A DNA stretch of 64,000 nt. Origin: Rhizobiales bacterium GAS188. Lineage in GTDB: Bacteria > Pseudomonadota > Alphaproteobacteria > Rhizobiales > Beijerinckiaceae. The notes below the pieces were generated by a model that saw only the letters and a program-made list of their open reading frames with translations, was not told the origin of the DNA and searched no databases. Shown in pieces: positions 25,731 through 35,102 of the stretch; the stretch's first letter is position 1; every line of letters begins with the position of its first letter. The stretch is from contig FNSS01000001.1 of assembly GCA_900104855.1 (NCBI GenBank), positions 1,612,001 to 1,676,000 on the forward strand, given 5' to 3'. The translations under genes were made by a program, and so were the position numbers.

Positions 25731-27053
25731 ATGTTGAAAGCAGATATCGAAGACAGGGGAGCGCAGGCGCTCCGCGAGGGCTCGCACTCCGTTCCGGCCT
25801 TCTACGGCCGGCCGAGCGGCAAGCAAGACGATGGCGAGCCCGCAAGCGAGAAGCTCGCGGCCTGGGCCCGGCAGAAGGAGGAGACCCCCTCGGTCGGGCA
25901 GCCCCAATCGCCGCCTGAAGCGGAAGCCACGGAAGAAGGCCATCCGCGAGTGGTGAAGGAGCCCCGGAAGGGATTCTTGAGGCGCCGTCCGGTCATCTCT
26001 GCCATCGGCGCGATGCTCCTGGCTGCAACCGTCGGGTGCGGCTACGTCTATCTGGACTACGCCCAGCATTTCGAATCGACCGACGATGCCTTCATCGCTT
26101 CGCGGCAAGTCGGCATTGCGCCGAAGGTCTCGGGCTACGTCACAGGCGTGCTCGTCACCGACAACCAGCATGTCGAGGGCGGCGACGTCATCGCACGCAT
26201 CGACGATCGCGATTTCCGCGTCGCGCTCGAGCAGGCCGACGCCCAGGTCGCCGCCGCGGAGGCGAGCATCCGAACGATCGGCGCACAGATCGTCGTGCAG
26301 CGGGCGCAAATCGAGGCGGCGGAAGCCCAGGTCGAGCAGGCAAAGGCCGCGCTCGTCTTCGCCCAGCAGCAGGCGGCGCGCTATGACGATCTGGCCCGCA
26401 AGGGCGCAGGCAGCGTGCAGAATTCCGAGCTCTACGGCTCGCAACTCCTGCAGCAGCAGGCTGCCTTGAAGAGCGCTCAGGCCACCCTCGCCGTTGCACA
26501 GCGCCAGATCGACGCTCTCAAGGCGCAGCTTGCGAGCGCGCAGGCCAATCTCGCGCAGGCCAACGCACAGCGGGACCAGGCAAAGCTCAACCTGTCCTAC
26601 ACGACCGTGACCGCGGCGCAGGCCGGACGCATCGTCAATCTCAGCGCGGCAGCCGGCGAATTCGCACAGGCCGGCACCAGCCTCACGATGTTCGTTCCCG
26701 ATGAGATCTGGGTCACGGCGAATTTCAAGGAGACCCAGCTCGACGCGATGCGGCCTGGGCAGAAGGCGACGCTCGAGATCGATGCCTATCCGGAGCGCGA
26801 GATCTTGGGGCGTGTCGAGAGCGTCCAGCCGGGATCCGGAACGGCCTTCTCGCTGCTTCCGGCGCAGAACGCGACCGGCAACTACGTCAAGGTCGTCCAG
26901 CGCGTGCCGGTGAAGATCGTGATCGAAAATCCGCCGGCCGATGTCGCTCTCGGCCCCGGCATGTCCGTCGTGCCGAGCGTGCGCACAGACCCGACGCCTT
27001 CGCTCTACGAGCGACAGGTTGCCGTCTTCGATCGCCTGTGGAGGCACTCATGA
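25731..27053 (+). CDS. EmrA/HlyD-type membrane fusion protein with a long N-terminal tail
   Basis: A 440-residue periplasmic adaptor. Residues 1-85 are a hydrophilic, Pro/Glu-rich cytoplasmic tail, longer than is usual for EmrA. One membrane helix follows (VISAIGAMLLAATVGCGYVYL, about 89-110). The split biotinyl-lipoyl domain (VSGYVTGVLVTDNQHVEGGDVIARID), a coiled-coil hairpin rich in Ala/Gln (about 160-290) and a beta-barrel (WVTANFKETQLDAMRPGQKATLEID) come next. The ATG has AGGAG about 9 bases upstream. Its stop overlaps the pump gene. Confidence 0.9.
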   Translation: MLKADIEDRGAQALREGSHSVPAFYGRPSGKQDDGEPASEKLAAWARQKEETPSVGQPQSPPEAEATEEGHPRVVKEPRKGFLRRRPVISAIGAMLLAATVGCGYVYLDYAQHFESTDDAFIASRQVGIAPKVSGYVTGVLVTDNQHVEGGDVIARIDDRDFRVALEQADAQVAAAEASIRTIGAQIVVQRAQIEAAEAQVEQAKAALVFAQQQAARYDDLARKGAGSVQNSELYGSQLLQQQAALKSAQATLAVAQRQIDALKAQLASAQANLAQANAQRDQAKLNLSYTTVTAAQAGRIVNLSAAAGEFAQAGTSLTMFVPDEIWVTANFKETQLDAMRPGQKATLEIDAYPEREILGRVESVQPGSGTAFSLLPAQNATGNYVKVVQRVPVKIVIENPPADVALGPGMSVVPSVRTDPTPSLYERQVAVFDRLWRHS

Positions 27054-28636
27054 GCGCGCAGGCACAGGCCGTAAGCGGGCGGCCGGCGGGCCCGGCCGCC
27101 CAAAGCACCAATCCATGGCTGATCGCGATCGTCGTCGCGCTCGCCTCATTCATGGAAGTCCTCGATACCACCATTGCCAATGTCGCTCTGCGCTATATCG
27201 CGGGCGGCCTGGGCGTCAGCCAGGACGAGGCATCCTGGGTGGTGACCACCTATCTCGTCGCCAACGCGATCATCGTCACCTCGACGAGCTATCTGACCAG
27301 GAGAATCGGCCGCAAGGCCTTCTTCCTCGGCTGTCTCGGCGTGTTCACCTTGAGCTCCGTGCTCTGCGGCATCGCCTGGAACCTTCAGGTCCTCTTGCTG
27401 TTCCGTCTCGTTCAGGGCTTCGCGGGCGGCGGCATGGTGCCCGTGGCGCAATCGATCCTCGCCGAGAGCTTCCCGCCGGCCAAGCGCGGCCAGGCCTTCG
27501 CTCTGTTCGGGATCGCGGTGGTCGTTGCCCCAGTGGTCGGGCCGACGCTCGGCGGCTGGCTCTCCGACAATCTCTCCTGGCACTGGTGCTTCCTGATCAA
27601 CGGACCCGTCGGCCTCGCCGCGATGGCGTTGATCTCCGCGCTCGTGAAGGAGACCCCGCAGAAGACAGCGGATTCCGGCTTCGACCTCGTCGGCTTCCTC
27701 CTTGTCGCGACCGCGCTTGGCGCTCTCGAAATGGTCCTGGATCGAGGCCAGCAGGATGACTGGTTCGGATCGGGCTTCATCGTGACCTTTGCGATCATTT
27801 CCGGCCTCGCCTTTCTCTTCCTGATACCTTGGGAGGCCACGCGGCAAAATCCCACCGTGGACGTCCGCCTGGTCGCCACCCGCCAGTTCGGATCCTGCTT
27901 TCTGGTGATGATGGCGACCGGGGCGATCCTCTTGGCAACGACCCAGTTCCTGCCCCAGCTCGTTCAGGAGGATTTCGGCTATACGGCGACCTTGTCCGGT
28001 CTTGTCCTTGCTCCAGGCGGTCTCGTGACCATGCTCATGAGCTTGGTGACGGGCCGCCTGTCGAGCTTCGTCCAGCCCAAATACCTGATCGCCATTGGCG
28101 CGACCATTGTGGCCTTCTCGATGTACCAGATGACGAATCTCGACGCCGATCTCAGCTTCTGGTTCTTCGCCCAATCGCGCATGGTGCTCGGCCTCGGACT
28201 GCCGATGATCTTCGTCTCGATCACCGCCGCTTCCTATGACGGCATTCGACCCGAGAAGATCGACCAGGCCTCGGCGCTGCTCAATGCGGCGCGCAATACG
28301 GGCAGCTCGATCGGGGTGGCGCTCGCCTCCAATGTGCTCGCGCATCGGGAGCAATTTCATCAGAGCCACCTCGTCGAGCAGGCCATCCCGTCGGGCATCT
28401 CGTACCAGGAGACGATGCAGCAGGTGACGCAGTATTTTCTCGCCCAGGGCAGCTCATTGGCGGAAGCTCAGCGGCAGGCCTTCGCCTGGATCGGCCAGCA
28501 AGTGCAGGCGCAGGCATCGCTGCTTGCCTATATCGACGTGTTCTGGGCGCTGATGCTGGTCGCGGCCGTCGCAGTGCCACTCGCGCTAGCGCTGCGCAAC
28601 ATCAAGCTCGGCGCGCCGGCGCATGCGGGGCATTGA
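27050..28636 (+). CDS. DHA2-family (EmrB-type) MFS drug efflux pump
   Basis: A 528-residue, 14-helix major facilitator protein. Motif C, the drug/H+ antiporter signature, is seen in AVVVAPVVGPTLGGWLSD. Motif D1-like FMEVLDTTIANVALRYI starts helix 1, and LTRRIGRK is motif A. ATG 27050 overlaps the adaptor stop (ATGA) with GGAGG just upstream. With the EmrA-type partner it would form an inner-membrane-to-periplasm efflux system. No outer-membrane TolC-type gene is adjacent. Control by the divergent TetR is likely. Confidence 0.92.
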   Translation: MSAQAQAVSGRPAGPAAQSTNPWLIAIVVALASFMEVLDTTIANVALRYIAGGLGVSQDEASWVVTTYLVANAIIVTSTSYLTRRIGRKAFFLGCLGVFTLSSVLCGIAWNLQVLLLFRLVQGFAGGGMVPVAQSILAESFPPAKRGQAFALFGIAVVVAPVVGPTLGGWLSDNLSWHWCFLINGPVGLAAMALISALVKETPQKTADSGFDLVGFLLVATALGALEMVLDRGQQDDWFGSGFIVTFAIISGLAFLFLIPWEATRQNPTVDVRLVATRQFGSCFLVMMATGAILLATTQFLPQLVQEDFGYTATLSGLVLAPGGLVTMLMSLVTGRLSSFVQPKYLIAIGATIVAFSMYQMTNLDADLSFWFFAQSRMVLGLGLPMIFVSITAASYDGIRPEKIDQASALLNAARNTGSSIGVALASNVLAHREQFHQSHLVEQAIPSGISYQETMQQVTQYFLAQGSSLAEAQRQAFAWIGQQVQAQASLLAYIDVFWALMLVAAVAVPLALALRNIKLGAPAHAGH

Positions 28637-28727
28637 GGTCCCCGGGACATTGGAGCCCGATTCCGATCGGTTCGGATCGGGCTCTGATAACGCAGCCACT
28701 ACTATCACGACCCCGATCGCCGGGCCC

Positions 28728-29372
28728 ATGCCCATGGAACGACCGATGCGCCATGACACTCACGATTTTGCGCGGCTTACCAATCTCGCCGACGGCATCT
28801 TCGCCGTCGCCATGACCTTTCTTGCTTACACCATTCAGGTGCCGCAACCTGGAGCCGGGCCAGACGGTAGCCTGGCGGTTCGCCTCGGCGCCATGTTGCC
28901 GCAATTCGGCACTCTGGCACTGACCTATTTCATTTCCGGGCGCCTGTGGATACTGCACTTCAAGATGCATCGGGTCATCACGCGGGGCGACGACGTGCTG
29001 CTGGTGCTGAACATGACGTTGTTGTTCGGGATCGTGCTCACTCCCTTCAGTGCCGAAGTTCTGAGCACCTACCCGCTGTCGGCGCTGAGCGTTTTGATCT
29101 ACGCTGCGAATGCCCTGCTGATGCTGGCAATGGATGTGGCGATCTGGCGCTACGCGCGCACCCATCCCCATTTCCTTGCGGACGGCACACCACCTGAATA
29201 TCCCGCCCGGATGATGAGACATACCCTCGAGATCGCGGCCCTGTTTGGCGGCTCGATCGTTGCGGCGTGGTTCGCGCCGCGCGCGGCACTCTGCATCTGG
29301 GCCATGATTCTGCCGATTGTCGTCTTGCAAGCTCGCGGCTGGCCCCGGGTCAGCAAGATCGGTCAGGGTTGA
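28728..29372 (+). CDS. TMEM175-family (DUF1211) membrane protein
   Basis: About 214 residues and six hydrophobic segments. The first helix carries FARLTNLADGIFAVAMTFLAYTI, the family's selectivity-helix signature (R-x-x-x-L-x-D-G-I-F-A-V-A-M-T). Prokaryotic members form potassium-selective channels. The second segment group follows ISGRLWILHFKMHRVI. ATGs at 28728, 28734 and 28746 are all possible starts. It lies about 90 bases after the efflux pump in the same direction and could be co-transcribed. Confidence 0.8.
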   Translation: MPMERPMRHDTHDFARLTNLADGIFAVAMTFLAYTIQVPQPGAGPDGSLAVRLGAMLPQFGTLALTYFISGRLWILHFKMHRVITRGDDVLLVLNMTLLFGIVLTPFSAEVLSTYPLSALSVLIYAANALLMLAMDVAIWRYARTHPHFLADGTPPEYPARMMRHTLEIAALFGGSIVAAWFAPRAALCIWAMILPIVVLQARGWPRVSKIGQG

Positions 29373-30010
29373 TCGGTATCAGTCTTTTTCGCTCGGGGGA
29401 CTGATCATGGTCGCCAGCTCGGGTTCTCGTAGACCAGAAACACCTTGATCGCGTTCTCCGAAGCGAGCCCGCAGAGCAAGAAGACCGTTTGTCGATCCCC
29501 GTGCAATGACCGCTCGATCGCCGAAGGCCCGATACGCGCAGTCGGTCCGCACCCCGCCTGGAGGTGAAATTGGATAGTCATGAGAATTGGATCCCGAACT
29601 CGTCCACGAAGCGGACGAAGCCATGTTCGAACGTGTCGGCAGGAACGCCCGGCCTCAAGGCCGTTCATTTAGATTTCGGCGTATCGGGCGGTTCCGACCA
29701 AACCCGAGAATTCAGCGCATCACGCGCAAAAGTCTGAAAAGCTGCCGTTCAGGGCTCGTCGTCTGAGTTCGGCTGCTCCGAATCGAGCATCATGGCGGCA
29801 GCTCCGACCCGTTCGGCCAGAGCCTTGGTTTGCGCAAAGCCCCTCTTGATCCTGCAGACCATTTGGGCGACTTTCCGCAGTACGCGTGGCCAAAGCTTGG
29901 GTTGCCTAAGTCGGTCCGATGTTGTTTTTGCCTGACAGCGATGCACAGTCTTAACGATAGGCTTTGCCGTGCGCGCCGGCCCGCCAAGAATGGCTCAAGA
30001 AGAAGGCAGC
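29373..30010. other. Gene-poor region with a possible degraded reading frame
   Basis: About 640 bases without a gene I can support. On the minus strand 29405-29668 is open and its C-terminal part reads FLLCGLASENAIKVFLVYENPSW. That resembles a helical HEPN-like segment, but the frame is short and lacks the usual R-x4-6-H motif, so I treat it as a possible remnant. 29700-29990 shows only overlapping short frames. Confidence 0.35.
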
Positions 30011-31708
30011 ATGGATCGCTTCAACCTCGGCACCTATGGGCGCCCCATCCCCACCTGCTCGGCGGAAACCCAGCGCTGGTTCGATATCGGCCTCAACTGG
30101 TGCTACGGCTTCAACCACGAAGAGGGCATCAAGTGTTTTGAGAAGGCGCTGGAAAGCGATCCCAGATGCGCCATGGTGCATTGGGGTATCGCCTATGCAG
30201 CCGGGCCCTTCTACAATCTGACCTGGACGGAACATGGCGAGGCCGAGGCCAACAGCGCGACCAGGCGCTGCTTCGAGCATGTCCAGCTTGCGCGCGCCAA
30301 CGCCGCTCACGCCGGTTCGGTCGAAAGGCGATTGATCGAGGCGCTTGCCCACCGTTTCCAGAAGCCGCATCGCGTGACGCCGCAGGAATTCGAACAGTGG
30401 GATGACGCCTACGCCGCCGAGATGCGGCCGGTCTACGTCAGTTTTCCCGACGACCACGACGTGATGGCGCTGTTCGTCGAGGCGCTGATGATGCGCACCG
30501 TGCGGCGCCTCTGGGACCTCAAGACGGGCGCGCCGGCGCCGAATTCGGACGTTATCGAGGCGCTGCAGGTTTGCGAGCGGTCAATCAGGCTCTCCGACGA
30601 GGCCGGCATCGCGCAGCATCCGGCGATCCTCCACCTGCATATCCATCTGCTGGAAATGTCTGATATACCGGAGCGCGGCATGCGTTCGGCGGACCTGCTC
30701 GGCACGATGTGCCCCGATGCCGGGCACATGAACCATATGCCTGGCCACATCTACGTGCTGTGCGGTGAATACGAGAAGGCCCGGCTTGCCAGCGAAAAGG
30801 CGGATCGCGCCAACGACCTCTATCTCGCCTATGCGGATGAGCCCACCTATTACCTGCTCGGCTGCTGTCACGACCTGCATCTGATGATGTTCACCTGCAT
30901 GCTCCTCGGCCAGTATGCGCCGGCACTTTGGGCCGCCGACAAGGTGCGCAACCTGGTGACGCGCAATGTGGTGAGCCTTCCGGGCCGGCCCAAGCTGACC
31001 CAGACGGTGGAGGGCTATCACGCCATGAGGTCGCATGTGCTGGTCCGCTTCGGCCGCTGGCAGGACATCATCGACGAACCAATGGTCGAGGAGCCCGAGC
31101 TTTATGTGCTGACGACTGCCATGCAGCACTACGCCAAGGGCGTCGCGCATGCGACGCTAAGGGATTTCGCCGGGGCGGAGCGGGAGCGCGAACGGTTTCA
31201 CCGGCATTTGGCGAGCATCCCGCCCGAGCGGCGTTTCCTCAGCAACCCGACCAGGGCTTCGCTCGGCGTCGGCGCTGCTTTGCTCGATGGCGAGCTTGCC
31301 TACCACCAGGGCCGACATGACGAGGCCTACGCCCATCTGCGGCAGGCGGCCGAGCTTGACGACAATCTGTCCTACACCGAGCCTTGGGCGTGGATGCACC
31401 CGCCGCGCCATGCACTGGCCGCTCTGCTCCTCGATCAGGGCCACCGCGAGGAGGCCGAACGGGTCTATCGGGACGATCTGGGCTTGAGCGGCAAGGTGCA
31501 ACGCTGCACCCAGCACCCCGACAATGTGTGGGCGCTACACGGGCTGGTGGAATGCCTGAAGCGCCGCGGCGAGAGCGAAGAGCTGCCCGCGCTGCAGGCC
31601 AGGCTGGCCACGGCGCTGGCCAAGGCAGATGTGCCGATCAACTCGTCGTGCCTGTGCAGGACGAGCGCGCAATCTGAGCAGAGCTGCTGTCACCCAACAC
31701 AATCCTAG
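30011..31708 (+). CDS. Large TPR-repeat protein
   Basis: A 565-residue, cytoplasmic, helix-rich protein. The start MDRFNLGTYGRPIPTCSAETQRWFDIGLNWCYGFNHEEGIKCFEKALESDPRCAMVHWGIAYA has a clear first tetratricopeptide pair. Further TPR-like helices continue through the length, for example GEYEKARLASEKADRAND and the C-terminal HREEAERVYRDDLGL. Cys/His-rich spots occur (HLHIHLLEM, MNHMPGHIYVLCG). ATG 30011 is chosen over 29990 because AGAAGG precedes it. TPR proteins scaffold complexes; the partner is unknown. Confidence 0.8.
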   Translation: MDRFNLGTYGRPIPTCSAETQRWFDIGLNWCYGFNHEEGIKCFEKALESDPRCAMVHWGIAYAAGPFYNLTWTEHGEAEANSATRRCFEHVQLARANAAHAGSVERRLIEALAHRFQKPHRVTPQEFEQWDDAYAAEMRPVYVSFPDDHDVMALFVEALMMRTVRRLWDLKTGAPAPNSDVIEALQVCERSIRLSDEAGIAQHPAILHLHIHLLEMSDIPERGMRSADLLGTMCPDAGHMNHMPGHIYVLCGEYEKARLASEKADRANDLYLAYADEPTYYLLGCCHDLHLMMFTCMLLGQYAPALWAADKVRNLVTRNVVSLPGRPKLTQTVEGYHAMRSHVLVRFGRWQDIIDEPMVEEPELYVLTTAMQHYAKGVAHATLRDFAGAERERERFHRHLASIPPERRFLSNPTRASLGVGAALLDGELAYHQGRHDEAYAHLRQAAELDDNLSYTEPWAWMHPPRHALAALLLDQGHREEAERVYRDDLGLSGKVQRCTQHPDNVWALHGLVECLKRRGESEELPALQARLATALAKADVPINSSCLCRTSAQSEQSCCHPTQS

Positions 31709-31813
31709 CTGCCTTGCCAGTCAAAGAGGTCAAAATCGGCTCACGCGCCATCCCGGACGACATAGGGAAATCTTCTTGAATTGAATCTTGCCCAAACAGA
31801 ATAGGATGTCGAC

Positions 31814-33040
31814 GTGTCAGTTGAGAAAATCGAGACGCTGATTGTCGGCGGCGGTCAGGCCGGGTTGGCGATGAGCAAGCAACTCAGCAAGCGCAGCCTG
31901 TCCCACCTCGTCGTGGAACGGCACCGGATTGCCGAACGCTGGCGCTCGGAAAGGTGGGACGGTTTGCACGCCAACGGTCCCGCCTGGCATGACAGATTGT
32001 CGGATTTACTCATCGCCGGCGTTGATCCCGACGGCTTCGCGACGCGCGACCAGATGGTGGATTATTTTGTCTCCTACGCCGAACGGATCGCCACATCCGT
32101 CCGCTGCGGCGTTACGGTGACGGCGCTGCACAGGAAGGCCGACGGGACCGGCTTCCGCGCCGAAACGTCGGAGGGCGCGATCGAAGCCACCAACGTGGTC
32201 GCGGCCACTGGACCGTTTCAACGCGCGATGATCCCGGCCGTCGTGCCGCCGGAAGCCGGGATCGTGCAGATGCATTCCAACGCATACCGAAATCCCGGCC
32301 AGCTGCCGGAGGGCGCGGTGCTGGTGGTCGGGGCCGGTTCTTCGGGTGCTCAGATCGCCGACGAACTTTCACGCGCGGGCCGGCGCGTCTATCTGTCCGT
32401 CGGCCGGCATGAGCGGCCTCCCAGACAATATCGCGGGCGTGACTTCTGCTGGTGGCTGGGTGTCCTCGGCTTGTGGGAGGCCGCGCCCCGCGATCCGTCA
32501 GTGAAGCACGTCACGATCGCGGTCAGCGGCGCCTATGGCGGCCACACCATCGACTTCCGGCGCCTTGCAGCGCGCGGGGTGATGCTGTTGGGCAGGGCGG
32601 ACGCCTTCGGAGATGGTGTGATGCGCTTCTCCCCCGACCTGGCGAGCAATCTCGCACAAGGCGATGCGTCCTACCTGTCCTTGCTCGACGCGGCCGACGC
32701 CTATGCTGCTCGAGAATGTCTCGACCTGCCCGAGCAGCCAGGGGCACGAATGGTCGAACCGGAGCCGCCATGCGTCACCGATCCCATCCTACAGCTAAAC
32801 CTCCAAGGCGCCGGAATAACCGCTATCGTCTGGGCAACGGGATACGCGCTCGATTTCGGCTGGCTGAAGGTCGAGGCTTTTGACGAACGCGGTGCGCCGA
32901 TGCATCGGCGCGGCATAACCGATGTGCCCGGGCTGTACTTCCTTGGGCTGAGCTGGCTGTCCCGAAGGGCTTCGAGCTTCATCTTTGGTGTCGAACTCGA
33001 CGCGGCGCATCTGGCGGAGCATATCGCCGCGCGCGCCTAG
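31814..33040 (+). CDS. Flavin-containing monooxygenase-like oxidoreductase
   Basis: A 408-residue FAD/NADPH enzyme. The FAD loop IVGGGQAGLAMS is at 10-21. The substrate-side block ERWRSERWDGLHANGPAWHDRL follows. The NADPH loop VVGAGSSGAQIADELSRAGRRVYLSVGR lies near 172-199, and the late ATG motif is AIVWATGYALDFGWL. This is the two-dinucleotide-fold architecture of FMO/YUCCA-type N- or S-monooxygenases and related thioredoxin reductase-like enzymes. GTG 31814 has AGGA about 8 bases upstream. The substrate is unknown. Confidence 0.88.
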   Translation: MSVEKIETLIVGGGQAGLAMSKQLSKRSLSHLVVERHRIAERWRSERWDGLHANGPAWHDRLSDLLIAGVDPDGFATRDQMVDYFVSYAERIATSVRCGVTVTALHRKADGTGFRAETSEGAIEATNVVAATGPFQRAMIPAVVPPEAGIVQMHSNAYRNPGQLPEGAVLVVGAGSSGAQIADELSRAGRRVYLSVGRHERPPRQYRGRDFCWWLGVLGLWEAAPRDPSVKHVTIAVSGAYGGHTIDFRRLAARGVMLLGRADAFGDGVMRFSPDLASNLAQGDASYLSLLDAADAYAARECLDLPEQPGARMVEPEPPCVTDPILQLNLQGAGITAIVWATGYALDFGWLKVEAFDERGAPMHRRGITDVPGLYFLGLSWLSRRASSFIFGVELDAAHLAEHIAARA

Positions 33041-33255
33041 CGGCCGCCATCCATCGGCGCGGCGGTGTTGCTGGCCGATTCCAGTCGGTCAGCTTTTGGG
33101 GGAAACAATTAGGCAGCGGACGTTCGAAGCGGCGTGGTGCAGTCACACGACAAGTGACCGCCGCGCACCCACAATCGCTATGACTTTAACGGAACGGCCC
33201 TGTTCTTTGCGCTGCCCGCACCGGCAGCGCCTGGACCGGGGGCTGACGCCGTTGC

Positions 33256-33984
33256 CTACGCCGGCAGGACGACTACCTTCGCCTTGACGGGCGTTCGGGA
33301 ATAGAGGTCGATCATGTCCTGACTGAGGAGGCCGGTACAGCCGCTCGTAACGTTGGTCCCGATCGACTCGGGGTCGCTGCTGGCGTAGATCGTGTAGAGC
33401 GTGTACACGCCGTTTTGATAGAGGTAGAGCGTGCGGGCGCCGAGCGGATTGTCGAGGCCGCCCGGCATGCCGCGGGCGTATTTGGCCGCCTCGGGCTGGC
33501 GCTGGATCATCTCCTTGGGCGGTGTCCAGGTCGCCCATTCGGCCTTGCGCCCGACATAAGCGTCACCGCTCCATCGGAAGCCGTCGCGGCCGACATTGGC
33601 GCCATAGCGGGTGGCGTTTCCGTCGCCTTCGATGCGGTAAACATAGTATTTGCCGGGATCGACGATAATCGTACCGGGCGCTTCATCGGTGTCGTAGCGC
33701 ACTGTCTTGCGATAATATTTTGGATCGATCTTGCTGACATCGACCGCCGGGATCGGGAATTTCTCGTCGGGCACCGGCCCGTAGACCTTCGCCGCCTCGG
33801 CACGGCTCATGCCGTCGGACGTCGCGCAGCCGGCCAGCCCCAGCGTGCCGAGACCGACGGCAGAGCCGAACAGAAACGACCGGCGGTTGAGAAGCCCCGA
33901 CCGAAGCCCAGGCAGAGCTCCCTCGTCCATCTCGCCGGCATCGGCAATTCCACGGTCCATGATCATGATTTCGGAGTTTCCCAT
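33256..33984 (-). CDS. L,D-transpeptidase-like (YkuD) lipoprotein with altered active site
   Basis: About 242 residues. A Tat/lipoprotein leader LLNRRSFLFGSAVGLGTLGLAGC gives a lipobox LAGC. The YkuD domain has TIIVDPGKYYVYRIEG, a WATWTPPKEMIQR block typical of Rhizobiales enzymes, and TSGCTGLLSQD with the catalytic cysteine. In active enzymes the same region normally reads I-H-G-T...S-x-G-C-I-R. Here the histidine position is tyrosine (codon 33385-33387, IYASSDP) and the arginine after GC is glycine. It may be inactive or altered. The start is uncertain (33984, 33966 or 33960). Confidence 0.82.
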   Translation of the reverse strand: MGNSEIMIMDRGIADAGEMDEGALPGLRSGLLNRRSFLFGSAVGLGTLGLAGCATSDGMSRAEAAKVYGPVPDEKFPIPAVDVSKIDPKYYRKTVRYDTDEAPGTIIVDPGKYYVYRIEGDGNATRYGANVGRDGFRWSGDAYVGRKAEWATWTPPKEMIQRQPEAAKYARGMPGGLDNPLGARTLYLYQNGVYTLYTIYASSDPESIGTNVTSGCTGLLSQDMIDLYSRTPVKAKVVVLPA

Positions 33985-34269
33985 GTCCTGTTGCCCGACC
34001 AGAGAATACTCCGGCATACACCCACTGAACGTCTTGCTGAGGCCGCGCATGTATCAAAATGCTGGCGGGAGCGCAACGACGCTGTCGTGAGAGTGCCGTG
34101 AGCCGCGATTAGCCGCGTCGCCTGTGAGGAGTGGTCCTGGCCGATGGCTGACCTGCGTTTCGCGGTGAGCGTCTTGGGCACGTCATGCCGGAGCGCTTCG
34201 TCTGCTCGGGAAAACGCTCGCTTGCGGCGAGCTCAGCCGCACGCCCGAAACGTTTGGCGGGTCCGAAGG

Positions 34270-34965
34270 CTACCGCAGTTGCTGATGTAGAAATTCGCTT
34301 GTCCGCCCGCTGGCGAGCGCTGCGGCGGCGGCGTTGTAGTGCGCCCCATTATGCCGCGCGAAGGCGTGATGCTGGCCCGGATAGCTGTGAACCGTCGCGT
34401 TCGGTTTGTTGGCCAGCGCCGTCTTGATCGTGGCTTGCGCTGGCTTGGAAATGAACTCGTCTTCCTCGGCCAGATGCATCAGCAGTGGCGCATGCAGGCC
34501 GTCGACCTCACCCAGATACTTCTCGGTGTCGCCGCCGTGATAGACGACCGCGGCGTCGACGCTGTAACGCACGGCCGTCAGGAAGGTCATCAGCCCGCCG
34601 AGGCAATAGCCCAGGACCGCAACCTTACCGGTGCACTCGGGCAGCTTGGCCACGACGTCGGCGGTGTCCTTGACGTCCCTGGCGCCGGCGTCGCGGTCAT
34701 AGGCCTGATAGAGACGAAGGCCGTGTTGCCAGTCGGGCTCGGAGGTGACGCTGAGGTCGACGCCCGGCTCCTGACGCCAGAATAGATCGGGCGCGACCGC
34801 AACGAAGCCTTGTTCGGCCAGTTCGTCGCAGGTCTTGCGGATGTCGGCGTTGACACCGAACACCTCGTGCAGAACGACAACGGCGGGAGCCGGCGAGGCG
34901 TTCGGCCGCGCGATATAGGCGTCAAACGTGCCGTCCCGGCCCTCTATCATGATCCGATCCTTCAT
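34270..34965 (-). CDS. Dienelactone hydrolase-family protein
   Basis: A 231-residue alpha/beta hydrolase of the dienelactone hydrolase family. The nucleophile is Cys121 in GYCLGG, the acid Asp169 in LAEEDEF, and the histidine His200 in YPGQHHAFAR. The N-terminal VVVLHEVFGVNADIRKTCDELAEQGFVAVAPDLFWR is diagnostic. In chlorocatechol pathways the enzyme opens dienelactone to maleylacetate; many genomic homologues act on other esters. No ring-cleavage genes are adjacent. It is co-oriented with the hydrolase at 35103. Confidence 0.9.
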   Translation of the reverse strand: MKDRIMIEGRDGTFDAYIARPNASPAPAVVVLHEVFGVNADIRKTCDELAEQGFVAVAPDLFWRQEPGVDLSVTSEPDWQHGLRLYQAYDRDAGARDVKDTADVVAKLPECTGKVAVLGYCLGGLMTFLTAVRYSVDAAVVYHGGDTEKYLGEVDGLHAPLLMHLAEEDEFISKPAQATIKTALANKPNATVHSYPGQHHAFARHNGAHYNAAAAALASGRTSEFLHQQLR

Positions 34966-35102
34966 CGTGTTCTCCTCAGACGATCACGTTCACTAGGCCT
35001 CCGCCGATGTCGTCGGGATCGGCGGAGGCCTACTCTCGAGCAAGCCGGCCTTCCCCCCGGCGCGCACGCTGGGCTGGTCACCAGGCGGGCGGATCGTTCG
35101 CG

